Part shown: positions 18,006-30,390 of the stretch, piece after piece
Layout of the letters: each line of letters starts with the position of its first letter
How positions within the stretch are numbered: position 1 is the first letter of the stretch
From: Paramacrobiotus metropolitanus
Lineage: Eukaryota > Tardigrada > Eutardigrada > Parachela > Macrobiotidae
Direction: 5' to 3'
NCBI RefSeq assembly: GCF_019649055.1
Contig: NW_026570240.1
Location: 868,001-932,000, forward strand
DNA: 64,000 nt
Made by a program: the position numbers and the translations under genes
The notes under the pieces: model-generated
Seen by the model: the letters and a program-made list of their open reading frames with translations, nothing else
The model's database searches: none
Told to the model about the DNA's origin: nothing

Positions 18006-20986
18006 CTCTCAACTAATGAGGGCATTACTCATGTGCTTTTTTCCAGCCTGCTGTGGCGGCCACTATTCCTCTCAACCAAACTCAAAAGCGCCTGTCTTCT
18101 GTACCTGTAACAGTATCTCAGTCTGCTTCATCTTTTATTCTTCGAAATTCTCGTTCAAGCCTCTCCCGCGGATATCTTCGATTGTTTCTTCAAATGGGAA
18201 CCAAATTTTTCGAACCTGCATCACATATTCGTATATCTTCGATAATCGATACATAGTTCGCGGTGGATATCAAAGGCACAATGTGGCCTGCTATTATAAA
18301 ACGAGCAGAAATCTCTTGTGGTTTTGTACCGATGACCTTACAAACAGAACAGTCCTCTTATGATTAGGAATTCGTACCTGTTCCTTTTCATTTTCTTTGT
18401 GCATTTGACTCTTAAGTGGAACACTACATCCACGTTGTTTGTGACCTTTTCACCTTTCTGCTTTGTTATTGTGCAGTTATGCAAGCGTGTGGTAAGTACT
18501 GATCCAACATTGCACCGAGTAGTTGATGCGGGTGAAGAGAACCAGTGGCCATATCAACATTTGCGGAGTTCCATCGGCGACCTCGGAATTTTTTTCTCTA
18601 TTTTTGTTGGCAAGATGTTGTAGAATTAGCACTATTTCTTAATAATCCAGTAAAAGGTTTTTTAAGTCAATTTATTTAGTTTACCAACTATTTGATGTTC
18701 TTTAGGATTACTCTTTGTTAACTTTTCTGTTGAACTTCCGCTCACTTGTACTATCTTATGGCAAAATTTATAATTTTTAATGGTGCACTCCAGCTAGGAA
18801 ACGTTAGGTTTCTGGTCGTTTCTCGGTAGTATCCTAATTTAATTTTTAGTGATGCCGTAATATGTACTCGAAGCGTTGAAATAAAGCCACTATAAGTTGT
18901 CGAAGTTTTGCTTTACACATTGTGAACTTACAAATACTCATTATTTTGGTATTAATTTGTACGACATAACATGGTGAGTACTTAGTACTTATTTAAATAG
19001 TAATAATATTCATAATAATAATAATGTATTGCATTGCATTTCCTTACTCCTGATCCCGAGACCAGTAAGCCGGTTGGTTAAAGACCGTAAAGCATCCAGT
19101 CCATATTCTCTTTGACAAATTCGTACAGCAGAACTGCTATACTCTACGTGCAACAGCTATGTGTTAAAAATGCACTGAATCTTATCCTGTAAGGTTAATT
19201 AATATTTTCGTACCAAAAGTGTGCAGAAAAAAAACAAGAAACAGACTTGTAACTTTATTTTTCGCATGAGATAAAACATAAATCTTTCAAAATACGATTT
19301 TCTGCTAACTTCCCACCAGAATATCAAAAGGGCATTACGTTACCCTAGTAGGCCAACTGCATTGCCTACCACATTTCCCTAAAAGTATTAACTGTGTCAC
19401 CACATCCATGCCTAACTCCCGGATCAGTAGAAAAACGCGTGTGAGGAAACGGATGAAGTCTAGAAAATTCAGCGTGAACATATTGATTTTCGATTGCGTT
19501 GCATGCAGTCGAATCGTCTAATAACACCACTGCCGCATTGACATCCCATTAATTCATCCCTTTCGGCTTCCCATAATAATATATACTAAGGCACACCGTA
19601 TTTGTTCGGCTCTCAATGTATTGTACGCGGTGAATACTTCTGTGCTGCAGCCGAATACAATTTGTAAGTTTCATAGCAAAACTTTTTGGTTTTCAGTTTT
19701 TTTTTGTAAAAGCAATACGTTATAAAATAATATGTCCGTTCTTGTAGCAAGCACCGCACTATCCCTTGTCAAAAAGTACTTTTTTAACTGCATAAAATGG
19801 CTTTGTCTGTCACAAAGTGTATCCACGACAAGATGATCAGGGCAGCCGATTTGCAATAAGGTCTAATGATAAGCAGTGCACATATTATGTATCCGCACAA
19901 ACCTGAAGTCACGCATTTGTATTCTATATAGATATTCGTAAAGCCAACGTAGTATTAAAGAAGTATCCACTATTGTAGGAACGGCGTTGGCTGAATTAAT
20001 AGAAGTATACTTTCTTATTATGATACTCATTACTCACCAAAAACTCAAAACAGCTGCTGGGCTGCTTTTTAAGACATAGAATTTTATATGGATATCTTAC
20101 CATTAGTGCACAGTGCAATTCCACACAAAACTTGTAAGTAAAATATTTCGATGCTATCAATCCTAAACCCTAAATGTAAGTACTTACTCTGTACTGTGCA
20201 GTTGTTTACATGACGCTGTGACATATGAATGTCCAGCGTAACGCTTTAGTACTTCGGTATGTAATGGACCGGACAATGGACATCCTTTCTATATTCTGTA
20301 AATTAAAACGCGGAGCGTTTGTACGTATGTGTAAACTGTACTATACACACGATAATTCACCGATCCGTTGTCTTATTCCAGTGCCCGTGCAATGAGGGTG
20401 CAGCCACGCGCTGAACAGTTATGGGTTCTGGATCGATGCTGGATTTGCACAGACAGTACAACTTTCGATTTTCCTGTTTAGCCTGAATCGCTATCCAGGG
20501 TAACTCACCAACTGTATGTTTCCCTGAAGTAGCATTGTGGGACTGGCCCAACTCAAAGGACGATTTCTCAGCAACACCGCATGTGTCGCGTGCTGTCGCA
20601 TCAGCAGATCACGTTTTCCTGCCAGTGCACAAATCGCTCAGTTGATATGATGGAATGAATATTATCAGCTTATTCAATGATCATTTCCCAAAATAAAACA
20701 ATATACACAGAGAAAATTGCTTTCCTTCCCAAAATAAACTGCTTAACAAAGCAATGGTCAATTCAGTACTTATTCACATTAAACGAAGCATTAAGCGCAT
20801 TATAACTGCGCTGCAGGCACCCAGCAGCCGCAATGAAACATTAACGCTCGCCACATTAACACAGCGGAAAACACTCGCAGTAATTCCAATACTACCTTCA
20901 ACCGTACAAATATAGAATCCTAAAAATATCTGCCAGATCCCCGAATCGTCGAAAAAATGAAGCATTCCGATAAGCAAATATCGTAT
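18006..20986. other. Convergent intergenic region between G-beta and RPB3
   Basis: About 3 kb between the two stop codons. The first several hundred bases are presumably G-beta 3' UTR, up to an AATAAA at 18880-18885. Beyond it I see AT-rich DNA with a short AAT microsatellite near 19005-19025 and no supported gene. Confidence 0.45.
18880..18885 (+). terminator. Candidate polyadenylation signal of G-beta
   Basis: AATAAA about 875 bp after the G-beta stop codon, followed by a T/GT-rich stretch. It is the first perfect hexamer I noticed downstream; an earlier site is possible. Confidence 0.4.
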
Positions 20987-22883
20987 CTAACCAATGGTTA
21001 ATGCTTCGTTTTGGACTTCAGTCATCAGAGCGCTCTGGACATTGATCAATTTCTCTTTCAGAACTCGAATGCCCGAGAGAATAATGTTTTCAGGAGCCAA
21101 CGCTCCTGTGCTCTCCACAGTGAAATAGAAGCGGTCGGCAATACCTTTCGGATTGAATGGAGCCTGATGCTCGAATTCGCCAAGTTTGGAATATTCGCTT
21201 CGCGGCCTATAATTAAATAAACAGTACTGCGGTACATACTTCGAATGCATTCCTCGAAAAAGATGAACTCCTGCCTTTAATTGGATAAAGGCAGAGTGAA
21301 CAGAATCAATTAGAATGTTCAAACTTGTTCCCGCTAATTTTGATCACCCGTTGCGCCAAGTTGTTCTGGTTAGGCTAACGTACCCAGAGTAAAAATAATC
21401 TAATCAAAACCGCTTTTACCATCCGCAAACCTGCATCATAACGTTAAAAGTCACTGTATTACAGTTTCCTGCGTTCTTTCGTGAACTTAACAAGTGCAGA
21501 CAATCGTACCGGAACTGCGTAGTGCGTAAACAAGGAATGTTTCCACAGTTTAACTTACCATTCTTCTGGTTTCGGATACCAAGTGTGGCGCAATTCATTA
21601 TCCGGATCGTATTCGAATGCTACTCCACAAGTAGGAATCCATTTGGCATGCTCTTTTCCAATTCCCTTCTTGGCATAAGCAGTGAAATTCACTTCCTGCC
21701 CTTTGCGTAATTTGACGATCTTAATATCTGCAAGACCGTTTTTATCAGCAGAAAAAAATTTGAATTTTCATTTGTCAATAGTCATCACACACATTAGTGA
21801 TTTTCAAGTGAATCATGTTTCAGTACAAGTCGTCTTGCAGTCGATTTATACCTCTTGAAGTACTTCGCTTTATAAGTGCGAGATGAAATCAAATGCATGT
21901 GTATGTACGTTACCCTTACCCCTATCTGGAATAATGTGATATGTAACTTTGTAAAAAGCAGAAACGAAAACACATCGTTATTCGGGCCGTCAGCTCGTTA
22001 ATGGAGGACGAACAGTGAATAATAACATAAACATTTCAAAACACTGAAACAATGCAGTCAAGAAACGTTTTAGCTCGGCATAAGTACAGCAAGAAACGTT
22101 TTGGAGATTACCAGAAACCACGCTTTTGTTAGCGCGGTTGAACAGTGCACGCCAGACGGCAAAACGTTCCTTATCTTATATTTTTACAGCTTAAAATTCT
22201 CCAGTTTTTACTCGTTATGTGAAAGTAGGAAAACGTCCAGAAATTATTTGTGTAAATCATATATCTGTCTGGCATAACTAACTTACGAGGAAGTAAATTT
22301 TGAGTACTTACGATCATTTTCACGTCCTTCTTCATCCATATCATTTCTCATCTTTTGCGACACAGGAACCACATCCGTACCATCGTTTTCGACCCGCATA
22401 TCGGCCGACGTCACGTCATAATTTTCATCCGAGCATTTAACCGAGCAAGCTATCTTGACGGAACAATTACTGCAGAAGGAATCGCAAGAGCAGTCCTACG
22501 ACAAGTAATTTCTAAGTGATCGACGCCACCGGATCAAACCAACTGTTCTCCGAGCATAGCCTTACTCGCGTCGCCACCATTTTGTCCACAGCGTTATCAC
22601 AGTAGAAAGGGACCATTCCCAAACGATGTGCCAGAAATTCATCGTGAAGGACCGAAGTGTTAGCGTCAAATTGCACGTAATCAATGGCCAATGTGGGCAC
22701 TTCAGCGATGAAGACGCGACGCAGTGAGTTCGCCGTGCTACGACGGTTTAAATGTTCTAATTATATCGACACACGGACCGAGTACTACGCAACGTACCTT
22801 AAGGACGTGTTTTCGATGATAAACTTGACAACTTCTTCATCCAGCTCTGTCACCGATACACGAGGCTGGTTTGCGTACGGCAT
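20987..22883 (-). CDS. POLR2C: RNA polymerase II subunit RPB3 (POLR2C)
   Basis: This alpha-like assembly subunit of RNA polymerase II dimerises with RPB11. Five exons on the minus strand: 22883-22798, 22737-22566, 22495-22312, 21727-21559 and 21206-20987. All junctions are GT-AG and in phase. The total is 831 nt, 276 aa (human 275). It starts MPYANQP. Conserved blocks are [32 protein letters not shown], the zinc-binding loop [11 protein letters not shown] (C-x-C-x3-C-x2-C), [24 protein letters not shown] and [20 protein letters not shown]. The C-terminal helix contains the [15 protein letters not shown] dimer segment. It is divergent from NUDT2. Confidence 0.96.
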
Positions 22884-24355
<1,472 letters not shown>

Positions 24356-25648
24356 TTTGCTCAAATTGAATGACTTTCCATATATTGTGTACTCTGTGTA
24401 TGTACAAGTATAACAAGTGGTTTCAGCACTTTTAATTAATATTATTATTACCGGGATCAAGGTTGTTTGTGAATTTGTGGAGTAGTTAGCGGTGATTTTG
24501 AATCAGATGTTTGAATTCTGTCGGGTTCGAGGGCTTGGAAATAGAACTGCACTTGAACATTTGCGCTTACTGCTTATTGCCAGTTGATCTGTTAGTAACA
24601 GTGTGTTACTACCACTGACCATTCGCTTCTCCATCACACTAATAATTATGCGACAGTTGCGAACTTGCGATTTCATTGCTTGTTTTTCCGAAACACGCAC
24701 TTAATACAAATATTACCATATCCGTACGCAGTATGCTACATGTGTGAACGCATTAAGTGAGATTATTAAGAAATTACCATTTTATGACAATCAAATTCGT
24801 ATTAAGGCCCGCGCAGTGTACAACTACAACAATAATAGCGCTACAACTCCTACCTAGAGTAGATCAGAAGGGTAGAAGTGCACTATTTAGCATTCGCAAA
24901 TCCCCAGCTGTATTTGTAAAACATTAATATATTTTTACTTGTGGCGCTGAATGGTGCACACTGCACAATTCGATGTCGGTGGAATTTTCGCGCTTCTGGT
25001 TGCACCTAACAGAGAACCTATGGTGCTTTAGCATGTTTTTGGATCAACTGGTTGGTTTACTAAATGCTTCGTTTTCGCTACAAGATGGCAGCCGTATTTT
25101 AAAGATTACAAAAATGTCGCGCAACAATGACACAAGCCAAGACACAAGCTACGAGGTCTCTATTTCCACATGATAGTGCAATATCGCGAGCAAAAGCATC
25201 ATGGCGCAAAGTCTTTTGAAAATCGTGGCAACGCTTTGAAATCGCGCCTCAACACATTCAACCTGGATGTTGCTTTATTTCTGACCCCTCACGAAAAGGT
25301 GGAGACCGCAGACGATTGAGTGGTCGATCGTGACCTTAACAAAACTTCCTGCAATCGCCAAATTTATGTCTTGTAAGTGGAACGATCATCCGGTTAGTAA
25401 TAAGGATAATTTCCAAGTGGTGAGCCAAAGGCCACAAAGTGCGCTGGGGCCAACTCTGACCTTAAACGCCATCGGATTGCCAGAAAGTAAGTAATTTAAA
25501 AGCTACTATAGATATAATTTGAGTACCGCCTTGAGTGCATGTAACCGCGCAGCGTTAAACGTTAGTTGCCGTGATTAGTGATGGTTAGTGATTAGCATCA
25601 TTAGCTGTCGGTGAGCATACCTAATTCAGCGATAAAAAATAGCGGATC
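24356..25648. other. Intergenic, NUDT2 to bHLH gene
   Basis: No supported coding sequence. The part nearest 25648 is presumably the bHLH promoter and 5' UTR. An upstream non-coding exon is possible (there is a GT after the AAGT at about 25490), but nothing decides it. Confidence 0.4.
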
Positions 25649-26522
25649 ATGCAACATTCTGTAGCGCACTCATGGCTGGAAAAAGTTTGTGCGGAAAAGT
25701 CCACTACGACTGCGGAAAAGGTCAAAAAACCAGTCCCTAAGCGGAAACGAATAAATAATGCTTCGCAAAGAATGGCGGCTAATTACCGAGAACGAAAGCG
25801 AATGGTGAACCTGAATGCAGCGTTTTCGCGACTGCAGCATCACTTACCTGTGAAATACACAGGCAAAAGGTACCCTAGGGTAGCTACTGTAGTCCGGTAG
25901 TGTACAATACATTGTACAATACAATGAACATATTACAGTATGCAAATTGCAAACATACACTTTACATGTGCTTTGAATACCGGGATCTGAGCTTGTTCGA
26001 TTTACAATTTAATATTTGCGGTCATTCCGCGTTCTCCTACGGTATCGATGTGATTTTTTGTTAGCGCTGCATATACCGTATTTATCGAATTAGAAGCCCA
26101 GGGTTACAAATATTACAAATGACCCACGGGGTGGGCTCCAATTACGGGCATGGGCTTGTATTTAGGGGGGGGGGCTTCAATTTTTCAAACCAGCTTTTTG
26201 GCATTTTTTAATATGGGGTTTACGGTATTTACTTAAGCCCATGGGCCTCTATTTCGGGGGGGGGGGCTTATAACTTTCAAACGACCTTAGGGGTGGGCTC
26301 TAATTACGGGGGGGGGGGCTTGTATTTTGGGGGGGGCTTCAAATTCGATAATTACGGTACATACTTGCAGCAAAGAAGTTTGAAATCAGCTTAGAAGTGT
26401 ACATGATTGTTTGCAGCTTCCACTTTCCTACTTGCAGGTTATCCCGAATTCAAACTCTCAGGTTAGCCATTTCTTACATCTTTCTGCTGACCCAACAGAC
26501 AGAGCTAATGAAGAAACATTAG
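25649..26522 (+). CDS. Short bHLH transcription factor, Fer3/PTF1A-like
   Basis: This is a class II basic helix-loop-helix DNA-binding protein. Exon 1 (25649-25869) has the basic region and helix 1: QRMAANYRERKRMVNLNAAF, then SRLQHHLPVKYTGKR. Exon 2 (26438-26522) supplies helix 2, LSRIQTLRLAISYIFLLTQ, and stops soon after. The split in the loop right at KR|LSR is in phase and gives 101 aa. The loop sequence and NLN/KRLSR signature point to the Fer/PTF1A/NATO3 group rather than achaete-scute or twist, though the orthologue is unresolved. The protein is unusually short, with almost nothing beyond the bHLH at the C-terminus. Upstream exons cannot be excluded. A MITE with poly-G runs sits in its only intron. 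AATAAA at 26684-26689 is a likely poly(A) signal. Confidence 0.85.
26074..26359. mobile_element. MITE-like element with G-run repeats
   Basis: This 286-bp element has imperfect 26-bp terminal inverted repeats (26074-26099 and 26334-26359, two mismatches), beginning TACCGTA and containing TTATCGAATT. It is flanked on both sides by CATA (26070-26073 and 26360-26363), a candidate 4-bp target duplication. The interior has no ORF. It is built from degenerate units that end in runs of 8-11 G followed by CTT (around 26165, 26255, 26310 and 26330). The whole element lies inside the bHLH intron. Superfamily not assigned. Confidence 0.7.
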
Positions 26523-27375
26523 CTCGGCATCTCGGCGCGGAATTCGAATTCAAAAGTATGCTGGAATAACATTTGCTTCAAATTTTTAGTTGCCGGATAG
26601 TTAACCAAATTATGCAACACGATTAAAATGATTTTATTTCCAATTTGCGTGACGATTCGATTTAATTTGCCGGAGCAAGCTGTAATAAATATGCAAATGG
26701 TACGCTTAGGGCTGTTGACTTTATCAAGTGCAACAGGCCAACAGCTTGAGTCGCATTAGACGATTAGTTAATATATTATGGAGACAGGTAATTTTGCAAA
26801 TGTTGCAAAGCAAGCCATCTATATGGGGGCACGGAATTAACAACAATTAAGATCCACTGGAAGTCAGGGACTGAAGTTTCAACTTCCTACAAAATGTGAC
26901 TAGCTACGAGAGCCGCATGTGTCGGGATTGTGCAACCGTTTACCCTTTGGACCACATGAGTATTGTACTATTGTACTATACTTGTGCTGAACAACAGATT
27001 CAAAATCTTTTTGTAAAATTATCCAGATTACGGCACCGTTTAAACGTTGAAGCTCCTAGCATATCACACTGATTCCCAGTTTCACACACATATACGAAAA
27101 TAATAAAATCGAGCTGATTCCGATTCTGTAATCAGAAAAAATACTGTACCTGATAAATAGAAGAAACGTTATAGTGGTTAATCGTCTCGAAAATTACCAT
27201 AACCCGCCTCTTCACTCTATAATCTGTAAAATTACACGGCATGCAGAAAACCTATTCGAAATACAGGAAGTCTAAAGATGACCCATATTTTAACGGTAAC
27301 GGGCCACAACTAACGGTAAGCTACTGTATATGCCAGCCGCCCAGGATGGCATACATACCGCGGTTGAGTGACTGC
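26523..27375. other. Intergenic, bHLH gene to LTR retrotransposon
   Basis: AT-rich, no supported gene. It contains the bHLH 3' UTR with AATAAA at 26684-26689. Before the retroelement arrived, its right edge was continuous with the flank of the P-like transposon that now starts at 39747. Confidence 0.45.
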
Positions 27376-27379
27376 CTTG
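27376..27379. repeat. Left target-site duplication CTTG
   Basis: Four bases directly outside the left LTR, repeated at 39735-39738 outside the right LTR. This is typical in length for Ty3/Gypsy integrases. Confidence 0.75.
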
Positions 27380-27755
27380 TGATAGCCATGCCACGGGGCA
27401 GGCTAGGAAGAAGAACGATTTTCTATGAAGATCTACGGGAGAAACACCGCTCAACTTCCGTTACGCTTTTATTAGTCAAAACCAGTAATCATAAGAAATT
27501 CCAGAGTTGTGCGATCATAACCTCTCGACTAAAGTTATCTGCCAAAACATCCAGCGGATCAGAACTTCAAAGCTCAGTGTTATCGCAACAGTGTAATGCT
27601 GATCGTATGTGTACTGCTCGTACCTGTCTTGACTATCGAGCCAAGTGCTGAACACAGTTAATGCGGTGCAACAGGTAATGATAAGACGTACGTGTAATGC
27701 TAATCAGTACTGCATATGCACGGGAGATGGTGACGTACTAGCGTCATCCCTAACA
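27380..27755 (-). repeat. 3' LTR of the retrotransposon
   Basis: This 376-bp direct repeat, by eye, matches 39359-39734 at every position. The repeat ends exactly where the flanks diverge, and the TG/CA borders agree. As it is the 3' LTR in element orientation, transcripts should end within it. The internal side has no purine-rich tract. Confidence 0.93.
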
Positions 27756-28383
27756 TGCCACTGGTGGGGATCCGAGGTCCTCCGAGGCTATTGCGACGGC
27801 CAAACTGGGAATTAACCAGGCGCCTTGCTATGCCTTTTTCCAGTGCATGTGCTGCAGTTTACGCTAGCTATACCGGGTCTGCCGCGGAGCTAGTCCGTAT
27901 TGCGTCAAAATTTGTATTGCTTTCATGATTATTGCTATACAATCGTTAATGCGGAAAATTTCGACACTGCGTCTGAAAAATTTTACTGCTTCAAAATCCA
28001 ATGTTACACTGTCGCTCACACAACTTACCAGTCACTGATCGGCTGTTTAATGAAAATAAAATGAAATCATGAGTTAAGCTCAATAAACTGAAGAAATATC
28101 CATCGAGATCTGTTAGTACTTTGGTTAAACAGGAACACAAAAATTATCAAAAATCCATTCCACCGTTAAATGTCCACTCATTTCGACACCGCCTATGAGG
28201 CTGCGTGTCAATTCGCGATCCACATCCGGACTGCGCCTATGAGGCTGCCAGTCTACCATCCATCGAAGAGAAATGCTGACAAATCAAGTCTATTGCGGAA
28301 TTCAAAAGAAATATTGCTTACAGAAAAATATTGCTAATTTACAAAATAAATATTGCTTAGTAATTCAGTACATGCTATTCAAA
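27756..28383 (-). other. Retroelement 3' non-coding segment
   Basis: A non-coding interval between the third ORF and the 3' LTR. It contains a 15-bp direct repeat (CGCCTATGAGGCTGC at 28190-28204 and 28234-28248) and three closely spaced AATATTGCT motifs at 28307-28360. The polypurine tract expected next to the LTR is not evident; the bases adjoining it read CCACCAGTGGCA on the sense strand. Confidence 0.5.
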
Positions 28384-30105
28384 CTACTGCTCTTTTCCCG
28401 AATGCTCCATAGTTTCTGCGGAGAAATTCAACTGCGCCACACTATCCGCCACCTGTTCAGAAACAACTGCACTTAATTTACTGTTATCATGCGAATTGCC
28501 ATTGATATTGCTATTACTACTGCTCTGATCATCTGATTTACTCGAGTCTTCGACTTCGTCCATTGCGGCATTCTCACCTGCCGGGACGATACCTTGCAAC
28601 TGTGCAGCGTTTCCTTGCGGGTTCAAGTTGAACACTGGCTGGTGCTGCGGCTGATGTTGTGCGACTTGCTGCTGTTGTCCGCCTTGCGGCTCGTACTTAT
28701 CCTTCAACTTCTGCAGCTGAGTGAGGACGTTTTCTACGGCATCATGCGGATTTGCTACCAACTGCTCAACTGGCTTTCCAGCAACTTTCTCTAAACCAAT
28801 TTCCATTGCATGACGAATGCGGTCAATCTTGTCTTGCACATTCAACGTAGGACCCAGATTCACTATTGCTTCGTGAAAGAAAGCGCTGTCTTCATGCGGA
28901 GCGTCGGCCAACTGCTTATGACATCCGTGATGTCCCAGCAATGCACCAAAATACAGACGGACATAATTCACCATAATCTGCTGCTTACGGCGGTCCATGC
29001 TGCGGAAATCTTGCTCTTCCTTCATCATAACTAACATCTCATCGGTGAATATTGCTACACGACCGGCGTACAACAGGTTTGCACCGTTCGCATCCGGACT
29101 GACGAAGTTGAACAAATACGGGATCATGCTTTTACGCGGATGGTACACAAGCTGACTCAATGCTTCAATATCGATAGTCAGAATGCTGTGTTCGAAATTC
29201 TCAGGATGTAATGCTGAGGGCATGCCATTGCTGCGAAGATAACCGTACCGGATATCGCGTTCTTCCTTCTTCGGGCGATCATCACGGTAGTTATACTTTT
29301 CTGCTTGCATCTCTTCCAGTAAACCGGAATTCGCCAAAAAGCGGTCCAGTGTGCTCATCGTACGGGTTAACATGCCTTTCATCAGTTTACGCTGCTCATG
29401 CTTGTCAAAACCCAAAGTCAACAGAATGCGGTCGGCGCGCTCATCTGCAGCAGGCAAATTAGGCATACGAGTGCTGTACTGGCGTGGCTGTGCTGCCGGT
29501 GCATCGGCTCGGCGCTGCTGCGGATTCTGAGGCACCTGCAGATATTGCTTGTTATTTTTAATAGCATGCTTGGGTTTAATTAATAAAGTGCGGTCATTGC
29601 GAGGTTTATTAATGATGGTTACCGTTGAGCGATCAGGAAAGTGGCGTGCTCCAAACGGCTGACGGCCAACGGTATTCCACTGCTGTTGAGCTACTGCGGC
29701 TGGCATTGCTACGGCAGACTGATCATGCTGGACGGGAGGCTGCTCTTCAGCGTTCAACTGCTGGCGTGCTTGCGACATGAGCTGGTGATGCTGCTGCTCC
29801 TGCGCTTTCATCTCGTCCCATGTCGGTACATGCTGTGCCTTGCTCCAGCCATCCTTCGTACTGCGGAAATGATCGACTGCGACACGAATTTGTTCGTAGT
29901 AGTCACGGTTGACGACGACATGCTCCCAGTGGGCGCGCAACAAAAGACACTGGAATGCCTGGTAATTTCCCAGCAGTGCTTCCAGGTGCAGCATAAAGAC
30001 GCGCTGCTGTACGTTCGGCGCCTGCTTGAGAATGCACGTCACACACAGGCGTCCTGTGCGGGCACAGTTCGGACACTGCTGGTCTGCCATAACTACAGAA
30101 AACAA
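28384..30105 (-). CDS. Third ORF of the retrotransposon, 573 codons, function unknown
   Basis: An uninterrupted frame lies between the integrase end and the 3' LTR, the place where some Ty3/Gypsy elements carry an envelope gene. The product does not look like an envelope: there is no signal peptide, no transmembrane segment and no cysteine-rich ectodomain. Its N-terminus has a zinc-ribbon-like pair, CPNC and CVTC, separated by six residues. It then has a helical region, a Gln-rich segment around residues 105-160, a basic stretch, a conserved-looking globular middle (residues about 220-400) and a Gln/Ser/Asn-rich acidic tail. An ATG 6 nt into the frame (MADQQ) is the more natural start. Being intact while gag-pol is broken, it may be the only full-length product besides most of gag. 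Confidence 0.7.
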   Translation of the reverse strand: MFSVVMADQQCPNCARTGRLCVTCILKQAPNVQQRVFMLHLEALLGNYQAFQCLLLRAHWEHVVVNRDYYEQIRVAVDHFRSTKDGWSKAQHVPTWDEMKAQEQQHHQLMSQARQQLNAEEQPPVQHDQSAVAMPAAVAQQQWNTVGRQPFGARHFPDRSTVTIINKPRNDRTLLIKPKHAIKNNKQYLQVPQNPQQRRADAPAAQPRQYSTRMPNLPAADERADRILLTLGFDKHEQRKLMKGMLTRTMSTLDRFLANSGLLEEMQAEKYNYRDDRPKKEERDIRYGYLRSNGMPSALHPENFEHSILTIDIEALSQLVYHPRKSMIPYLFNFVSPDANGANLLYAGRVAIFTDEMLVMMKEEQDFRSMDRRKQQIMVNYVRLYFGALLGHHGCHKQLADAPHEDSAFFHEAIVNLGPTLNVQDKIDRIRHAMEIGLEKVAGKPVEQLVANPHDAVENVLTQLQKLKDKYEPQGGQQQQVAQHQPQHQPVFNLNPQGNAAQLQGIVPAGENAAMDEVEDSSKSDDQSSSNSNINGNSHDNSKLSAVVSEQVADSVAQLNFSAETMEHSGKEQ

Positions 30106-30390
30106 TTGCGTTAATGCTTGGTATTGTTGAGTTTAACATGCTGTACTTTCATCTACTCGCAACTGCAATTTATTGCAAATTAATTAAAGGTAAATTTACT
30201 GCTTATTTTCAATAGAAGTATGGGACATTAAAATTATTCGTAAGCACGATAAGTGCTACGGTTTACATGCAGAGACTTTATGTACTCGTAGATACGAGTA
30301 CAATCAGAATTTAATGCTTGATAACAAAACAACTACTCTGTACCATGATAGCCATTGACTGCTTAATGCAATTCGAGTACTGCTTACATA

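Noticed and set aside
18016-18623. Open frames just after the G-beta stop
   Set aside because: They lie in the likely 3' UTR and encode low-complexity, domain-free peptides.
27241-27651. 136-codon open frame entering the left LTR, with an identical 90-codon part at 39358-39630
   Set aside because: It is simply translation of the LTR; the shared part ends with the repeat and has no domain.
28384-30105. Third retroelement ORF as an envelope gene
   Set aside because: No signal peptide, membrane segment or ectodomain-like cysteine pattern; left as unknown.
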